The notes below the pieces were generated by a model. That model did not search any database. It saw nothing but the letters and a program-made list of their open reading frames with translations, and was not told where the DNA came from. DNA of 64,000 nucleotides from Burkholderia sp. 8Y (lineage in GTDB: Bacteria > Pseudomonadota > Gammaproteobacteria > Burkholderiales > Burkholderiaceae), in NCBI RefSeq assembly GCF_902506145.1, contig NZ_LR733519.1, positions 2,271,213-2,335,212 on the forward strand, read 5' to 3'. Below, piece after piece: positions 59,444-64,000 of the stretch. Made by a program: the position numbers and the translations under genes. How positions within the stretch are numbered: position 1 is the stretch's first letter; every line of letters starts with the position of its first letter.

Positions 59444-60679
59444 GTGCAACGTCGTCTTTATACGGGTAACGATCCGCGCCGTGCTCACAGCATCGAAGAG
59501 CTTCGCGCGATGGCGCAGCGGCGCGTACCCAACTTCTGTTTCGAGTACGTGGAAGGCGGTGCGGAGGAAGAAGCCACCTTGCAGCGCAATCGCTCGGTAT
59601 TCGCGGATATCGCTTTCCAGCCGCGTTCGCTCGTGGATGTATCGACGCGCGACATCAGCATCGATCTCTTCGGGCGTCGCAGCGCCGCGCCGTTCATGAT
59701 CGGGCCGACGGGTTTCAGCGGCCTGCTCTCGCGTGAAGGCGATATCGCGCTCGCCAGCGCGGCTGCGGCGGCGGGCATCCCGTTCATCCTGAGCAATGCC
59801 TCGACGGTGCCGCTGGAACGTGTCGTCGCGACTGCGGGCGGCCGCGTGTGGATGCAGGTCTACATGTATCGCACGCGCGATTTCGTCGCGAAGCTGGCCG
59901 AACGCGCGAAGCATGCGCAAGTGGAGGCGCTCGTCGTCACCACCGACAGCGCGATCTATGGCAAGCGTGAATGGGACTTGCGCAACTACGCGCGTCCGCT
60001 GAAGCTCGATCTGCGCAATACGCTCGATGTGATCGCGCATCCGCGCTGGATGAGGGATGTGCTATGGCCGAACGGCATGCCGAAGTTCGCGAACCTCGGC
60101 GATCTGCTCCCGCCGGGCCAGGACAGCGTGCGCGGCGCGGCGTCCGCGCTGGCGAAGGAACTCGATCCTTCGCTCTCGTGGGACGACATCCGCTGGCTGC
60201 GTGATCGCTGGCCGGGGCGGCTCATCATCAAGGGCCTCATTCATCCGGAAGACGCCGCGCGCGCCGTGTCCGTGGGCGCGGATGGCATCGTGCTGTCGAA
60301 TCACGGCGGACGGCAACTGGACGGCTCGGTCGCGGCGCTCGAAGTGCTGCCCGAAGTCGTCGCCGAAGTGAACGGGCGTCTTGCCGTCTTGCTCGATGGC
60401 GGCTTCAGGCGCGGCTCCGATATCGTGAAGGCGATGGGGCTCGGCGCCGATGCGGTGTTGCTCGGGCGCGCGACGACATGGGGCCTCGCGGCGGGCGGGC
60501 GCGCGGGCGTGGACCGCGCAATCGAGATACTGAAGACGGAAGTGGATCGCGTCATCGGTCTGCTGGGCTGCAAGAGCATCGCCGAACTGGATACGCGCTA
60601 TCTGCAATGGACGCGCCGCAACGGCCAGCCGATGCAGGCACGCACGCCGCAGCCGATGCAGGAAGCTCTCACCCTTTGA
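59444..60679 (+). CDS. FMN-dependent alpha-hydroxy-acid dehydrogenase (LldD/GOX family)
   Basis: 411 residues from GTG 59444 behind CAGGAG. TIM-barrel flavoprotein signatures: CFEYVEGGAEEEATLQRN, FMIGPTGFSGLLSREGDIAL, VWMQVYMYRTRDF, VTTDSAIYGKREWDLRN, and the active-site block LSNHGGRQLDGS with RRGSDIVKAMGLGADAVLLG. Oxidises an L-2-hydroxy acid (lactate, glycolate, mandelate or similar) to the keto acid. No membrane anchor. Substrate fits a product of the lyase step; inference. Confidence 0.9.
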   Translation: MQRRLYTGNDPRRAHSIEELRAMAQRRVPNFCFEYVEGGAEEEATLQRNRSVFADIAFQPRSLVDVSTRDISIDLFGRRSAAPFMIGPTGFSGLLSREGDIALASAAAAAGIPFILSNASTVPLERVVATAGGRVWMQVYMYRTRDFVAKLAERAKHAQVEALVVTTDSAIYGKREWDLRNYARPLKLDLRNTLDVIAHPRWMRDVLWPNGMPKFANLGDLLPPGQDSVRGAASALAKELDPSLSWDDIRWLRDRWPGRLIIKGLIHPEDAARAVSVGADGIVLSNHGGRQLDGSVAALEVLPEVVAEVNGRLAVLLDGGFRRGSDIVKAMGLGADAVLLGRATTWGLAAGGRAGVDRAIEILKTEVDRVIGLLGCKSIAELDTRYLQWTRRNGQPMQARTPQPMQEALTL

Positions 60680-60690
60680 GCACGACATCA

Positions 60691-61632
60691 ATGAACACGA
60701 ACAACACGAGCCTGAACGAAACGGCATCTGCGGCGCGCATCGAACGCGTCGGCATGATCGGACTGGGACTGATGGGCAGCGCCATTGCCGCGCAGGTCAT
60801 GCGCAGGGGATTCAAGCTGTCGGTGCTCGGGCATCGCAGCCGCGAGGCGCTCGAAGCACTCGTGGCGCAGGGCGCGACCGAAGCCGTCAGCGCAGCGGAC
60901 CTCGCGCGCAACGTCGATGTGGTGATCGTGTGCGTTACCGGAACGCCGCAAGTGCGCGATGCCGTGTTCCGCGAGAACGGCTTGCTGGCTGGCGCGCACG
61001 AAGGTTCGATCGTGATCGACAGCACCACGGCCGATGCGGACTTCGCCGATGAAGCGGCCAGCGCATTTGCGGCGAAGGGTGCGGCATTCCTCGATGCGCC
61101 CGTGAACCGCACGCCGAAGGAAGCGCGCGAAGGCCGGCTCAACGTGCTCGCGGGCGGCGATGCAGCCGTGCTCGATCGCGTGCGGCCGCTCATGGCCGCG
61201 TACGCGGAGACGGTGCATCATCTCGGCGCCCACGGTTCGGGTTATCGCGCAAAGCTCATTCACAACTTCATCGCGCAGGCGAACGGCGCGATTCTCGCCG
61301 AAGCGTTCGGCACGGCCGCGAAGGCGCAACTGAATCTGCACGAGTTCGCGGCGGTGTGCCGTTTGAGCGGCGCGCATAGCAAGACCTTCGACCGCATCAT
61401 CCCGTATCTGCTCGAAGGCGATGACAGCGGACAGCAGTTCGCCATCCGGAACGCGGCGAAGGACATGCGTTCGTATAGTCAGCTTGCGGCAGCGTATTCA
61501 TCGACGGCGATCCTCGCCGAAGCCGTGCGTCAGATGTACGTGCTCGGCACGAATCTCGGTCATGGCGACCAATACGTGCCGCATATGTTTGATGTCATTG
61601 CCCAGTTGAACGGGATGAAGAAGAACGGCTGA
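60691..61632 (+). CDS. 3-hydroxyisobutyrate-dehydrogenase-family reductase (tartronate-semialdehyde-reductase-like)
   Basis: 313 residues. NAD(P)-binding GMIGLGLMGSAIAAQVMRRG; substrate/catalytic motifs IDSTTADADF, LDAPVNRTPKEAREGRLNVL, and the catalytic Lys in GYRAKLIHNFIAQANGA. In sugar-acid clusters this family reduces tartronate semialdehyde to glycerate. The variable FLDAPVNRT in place of the usual FLDAPVSGG suggests a changed substrate. Directly abuts the convergent GGDEF gene with no spacer. Confidence 0.87.
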   Translation: MNTNNTSLNETASAARIERVGMIGLGLMGSAIAAQVMRRGFKLSVLGHRSREALEALVAQGATEAVSAADLARNVDVVIVCVTGTPQVRDAVFRENGLLAGAHEGSIVIDSTTADADFADEAASAFAAKGAAFLDAPVNRTPKEAREGRLNVLAGGDAAVLDRVRPLMAAYAETVHHLGAHGSGYRAKLIHNFIAQANGAILAEAFGTAAKAQLNLHEFAAVCRLSGAHSKTFDRIIPYLLEGDDSGQQFAIRNAAKDMRSYSQLAAAYSSTAILAEAVRQMYVLGTNLGHGDQYVPHMFDVIAQLNGMKKNG

Positions 61633-62568
61633 TCAGTCGTCGAAGTCGCCTTCAGCGAGAAGATCCGCGACGCTCTGATGAAGCGCCGGATCGAACCGCG
61701 TCTGCCGCACGTTGAAGCCGATTTCATAGCCGCGATGCACGCGCGCTTCGCGTTGACGAAGCGCGTGGCGCAGGCGTTGAATCAGATCGTCGGTGTCCTC
61801 GGCGCTCGTGTCGGTGAGCAGCACCGCGAATTCGTCGCCGCTCATTCGCGCGATCACGTCGCTTTCGGCGAGCACATCGCGCAGCACGTCGGAGAACGTC
61901 TGCAACGCGCGATCGCCTTCGGCGTGCCCGTACGTATCGTTGATTTCGCGAAAGCCGTCGAGGTCGATCAAAAGCAGCGTGGCATCACGTGAGAGCCGCT
62001 TGCACACATTGAGCGCATGCTGCGCGAGCGTTTCGAAGCCGCGCCGGTTGGAGAGCAACGTGAGTTCGTCGATGGTCGCAAGCTGCAATGCGGCCATCTC
62101 CTGTTCCGCCATGCGGCCGAGGTCGCGCAAGAGTCGGCGGTCTTCTTCGCCGAACGCGCGCGGATGCTGGTCGATCAGACACAGCGTGCCGAGCTTCGCG
62201 CCGTTGGGCAGGCTCAGCGGATAACCCGCATAGAAGCGGATGAACGGCGGCCCGATGACGAGCGGATTGTCGTCGAAGCGCGCGTCGGCGCGGGCATCGG
62301 GCACGATCAGCACGTCGCCGCCGACGATGGCATGCGCGCAGAACGATACATCGCGCGAGGTTTGCCGCGTTTTCAGGCCAGTGCACGACTTGAACCACTG
62401 CCGGTTCTCGTCGACGAGGCTCACCAGTGCGATGGGAACGTCGAAAAGGCGCTTGGCGAGCCGTGTCAGGCGGTCGAAGCGTTCTTCGGGCGCGGTATCG
62501 AGGATGTTCAGTGCGCGAAGCGCGGCGATGCGCTCGCTTTCGTTCGAAGGCTTAATAGGGACAAGCAT
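61633..62568 (-). CDS. GAF-GGDEF diguanylate cyclase
   Basis: 311 residues. GAF domain (about 20-155: LRALNILDTAPEERFDRLTR, DVSFCAHAIVGGDVLIVPDA, AGYPLSLPNGAKLGTLCLID) then GGDEF domain (165-310). The motif reads SGDEF (243-247) instead of GGDEF, a variant often still active; no RxxD inhibitory site upstream. Cytoplasmic. It would make cyclic-di-GMP in answer to an unknown small ligand. The start ATG lies in a 14-bp repeat; see that entry. Confidence 0.87.
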   Translation of the reverse strand: MLVPIKPSNESERIAALRALNILDTAPEERFDRLTRLAKRLFDVPIALVSLVDENRQWFKSCTGLKTRQTSRDVSFCAHAIVGGDVLIVPDARADARFDDNPLVIGPPFIRFYAGYPLSLPNGAKLGTLCLIDQHPRAFGEEDRRLLRDLGRMAEQEMAALQLATIDELTLLSNRRGFETLAQHALNVCKRLSRDATLLLIDLDGFREINDTYGHAEGDRALQTFSDVLRDVLAESDVIARMSGDEFAVLLTDTSAEDTDDLIQRLRHALRQREARVHRGYEIGFNVRQTRFDPALHQSVADLLAEGDFDD

Positions 62569-62590
62569 CGGTGGGAACAAGCATCGGTGG
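62561..62590. repeat. 14-bp direct repeat at the GAF-GGDEF start
   Basis: ACAAGCATCGGTGG occurs at 62561-62574 and 62577-62590, period 16. On the minus strand each copy holds an ATG; the upstream one (62584) is out of frame with the gene. Confidence 0.85.
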
Positions 62591-62745
62591 TCGGCAATCG
62601 GCTTCCGGATGCCCGAGCGGGCGGGAGAACTAAAGACTATTCTAGCGCCTGACGGCTCTTTGCAGAGGCGTTCAAAAAGCCAATAGGTCTCGCGCCAGCG
62701 CGGCGTGAACCGCGCTGGCCCGATTGTTGGAAGCTGCCGCGCCCC

Positions 62746-63108
62746 TTACCACCCGCCGCGCGATCCACCGCCGCCGGGCGAAGGCGTGTTCTGCGGGCTC
62801 GTCACGCCGGAGGACATGTTGCGCGTTGCGCCCGGCGGCTGCATGCCGCCCCGGGCCGGCGCCGCGCTCATGGTGCCGTCGTTCGCGCCGCCGATGCCGC
62901 CGCCGCGCGCCATGCCGACGCCGCCATTCGCGTTCGTGCCGTTCGCGCCATTCGCGCCGGAGAGCCCGTTGACGCCGTTCGTCCCCATGCCTGCACCGCT
63001 CGTCCCGCCGACCGCGCCGCCCGCTGCCCCGCCGATATCGCCGCCGGCCGCATGAACGCCGCCTGACAGAGCGATCAGGAGCGCCGTCATCGCAAGTCTG
63101 GATTTCAT
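62746..63108 (-). CDS. Glycine-rich small secreted protein
   Basis: 120 residues. Signal peptide (MTALLIALSGGVHA), then a Gly/Ala/Asn/Thr-rich body (GGAAGGAVGGTSGAGMGTNG, GLSGANGANGTNANGGVGM) and a C-terminal GGGGSRGGW. Low complexity, probably exported and disordered; similar in plan to the protein at 47621-47953. GGAG upstream. Function unknown. Confidence 0.65.
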   Translation of the reverse strand: MKSRLAMTALLIALSGGVHAAGGDIGGAAGGAVGGTSGAGMGTNGVNGLSGANGANGTNANGGVGMARGGGIGGANDGTMSAAPARGGMQPPGATRNMSSGVTSPQNTPSPGGGGSRGGW

Positions 63109-63398
63109 GTCGAATCTCCTACTGATTACTGATTACAGCGTTCCCGCGCAAACGTCGTGCCGCGTTCAGCATGCGAACCGCCTGGCCGCTCTCAGGCCGC
63201 GAGCGCTGGCTTGTTACTTAAGCATTGCATAAGCATGAGGCCCGCATCATAGACGCGCGGGTCGGTCCGGTGTCACGGCGACAACGCATCCCGCGAATGC
63301 CGCTCAAGCGGTTCCGAGTCCATGCACGCCTACTGTCACACTATGGCCACAGCCGCGATGCGACGATCAGCACCCAGCCCGATGCGGCTAAGACACGC
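63109..63398. other. Intergenic region between the glycine-rich gene and hpnI, 290 bp
   Basis: Carries the divergent promoters of both genes. ACTGATTACTGATTAC at 63121-63136 is an 8-bp tandem pair near the glycine-rich gene. No other feature supported. Confidence 0.5.
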
Positions 63399-64000
63399 AT
63401 GACGGCGCACGCCATTCCCGTCTGGATGTGGCTGGTCATCGGACTGTGTTGCGCGGCGACCTGTCATGCGGCGCTGGCGGCGCTGTTGCACGGCGGCCGG
63501 CGCACCGCTCGATCTTCGCGCCGCGACCATTCCACGAGTGCCGATTCCCCCGTTCCCGTGAGCATTCTGAAGCCGCTGTGCGGCGCGGAGCCGCGTCTTT
63601 ACGCGAACCTCGAAACCTTCTGCACGCAGACGCATCCTTCATATCAACTTCTCTTTGGCGTCGCGCACGCGTCGGATGCCGCGGCGGGCGTCGTGCGGCG
63701 GCTTGCGCGCGCATATCCGGACCGCGACATCGAGCTCGTCATCGACGCAACGACGCACGGCAGCAACCGCAAGGTCGCGAATCTCATCAATCTGTCGGGA
63801 CACGCGAAGCATGACGTGATCGTGATCGCGGACAGCGATATCGCCGTCGAGCCGGACTACCTGATGCGCGTGACCGCGCCGCTTGCCGATGCGAGCGTGG
63901 GCGTCGTCACGTGCCTGTACCGGGCGCGTTGCATTGGCGGAATCTGGGCGAGACTCGGCAGCCTTTTCATCGACGAATGGTTCGTGCCGTCCGTGTATGT
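63399..64000 (+). CDS. hpnI: Hopanoid glycosyltransferase HpnI (3' end outside window)
   Basis: About 200 codons visible from ATG 63399. An N-terminal membrane helix (WMWLVIGLCCAATCHAALAA), then family 2 / ceramide-glucosyltransferase-like features: VSILKPLCGAEPRLYANLET, HGSNRKVANLINLSGHAKHD, IVIADSDIAVEPDYL (the DxD region). HpnI adds N-acetylglucosamine to bacteriohopanetetrol. Upstream hpn genes are not in the window. Confidence 0.85.
   Translation, partial: MTAHAIPVWMWLVIGLCCAATCHAALAALLHGGRRTARSSRRDHSTSADSPVPVSILKPLCGAEPRLYANLETFCTQTHPSYQLLFGVAHASDAAAGVVRRLARAYPDRDIELVIDATTHGSNRKVANLINLSGHAKHDVIVIADSDIAVEPDYLMRVTAPLADASVGVVTCLYRARCIGGIWARLGSLFIDEWFVPSVY

Noticed and set aside
54402..61632. 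Naming the cluster as the galactarate operon (gar) or the altronate operon (uxa)
   Set aside because: The lyase and oxidoreductase types do not match either, so the substrate was left open.
1..64000. tRNA, rRNA, CRISPR, insertion sequences and prophage genes
   Set aside because: Looked for in all gaps; no cloverleaf-like sequence, regular spacer arrays, transposase or phage proteins were seen.

Overview
High-GC DNA (strong G/C preference at third codon positions, genes on both strands, short intergenic gaps). The gene families point to a beta-proteobacterium of the Burkholderia group in the broad sense (Paraburkholderia/Caballeronia-like): DUF3460, DUF2795, DUF3597 and DUF3072 small proteins, YciE/DUF892 proteins, DUF421 pairs, a caa3-type oxidase operon, a hopanoid HpnI glycosyltransferase and an FMN riboswitch ahead of ribH. 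This assignment is inference from gene content. I saw no tRNA, rRNA, IS element, prophage or CRISPR array; the window looks chromosomal and rich in accessory stress and metabolic genes. Layout: 1-1190 is the start of a family 4 glycosyltransferase cut by the window edge. 1513-7693 is one tightly coupled reverse-strand operon for a cytochrome c oxidase: ctaC with a fused cytochrome c, ctaD, ctaE, a small membrane protein, ctaG and a triheme cytochrome c. 7856-9224 pairs a CinA/PncC-type NMN deamidase with nadE. 9312-16802 holds stress-type genes (two DUF892 proteins, hemerythrin, Mn catalase, DUF378) around an MmgE/PrpD protein and a PsiD-like pyruvoyl decarboxylase. 16742-21601 has glpD, a Nudix hydrolase, an SDR and a yellow/royal-jelly-like secreted protein. 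21640-22383 is a non-coding array of degenerate repeats of about 160 bp, upstream of an MgtC-family gene. 23501-29345 contains small stress-type proteins, an MBL-fold enzyme, a probable pseudogene, OmpW and a heme-oxygenase-like protein. 29359-38432 holds two signalling proteins (a GGDEF/EAL enzyme and a double-receiver hybrid kinase) flanking a cold-shock gene, two DUF2382 proteins and two Hsp20 genes. 38693-49660 contains DUF3460, DUF2252, a tandem DUF421 pair with zinc ribbons, a Tat-exported phospholipase C, a LysR regulator, small proteins, a TetR/rubredoxin pair with a perfect palindromic operator, and dgkA. 49832-50566 is ribH with its FMN riboswitch. 50739-53836 is the organic-peroxide locus (ohrR ... 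ohr) with a LysR gene, a tautomerase and an SDR between them. 54402-61632 is a sugar-acid catabolic cluster: divergent LysR, UxaA-family dehydratase, DapA-family lyase, MFS transporter, FMN hydroxy-acid dehydrogenase and 3-hydroxyisobutyrate-dehydrogenase-type reductase. 61633-64000 has a GAF-GGDEF protein, a glycine-rich secreted protein and the start of hpnI. The strongest leads for something new are the 160-bp repeat array, the unusual enzyme mix of the sugar-acid cluster, the PsiD-like decarboxylase next to an MmgE/PrpD enzyme, the rubredoxin with an unrecognised N-terminal domain, and an SDR whose catalytic tyrosine position is alanine.
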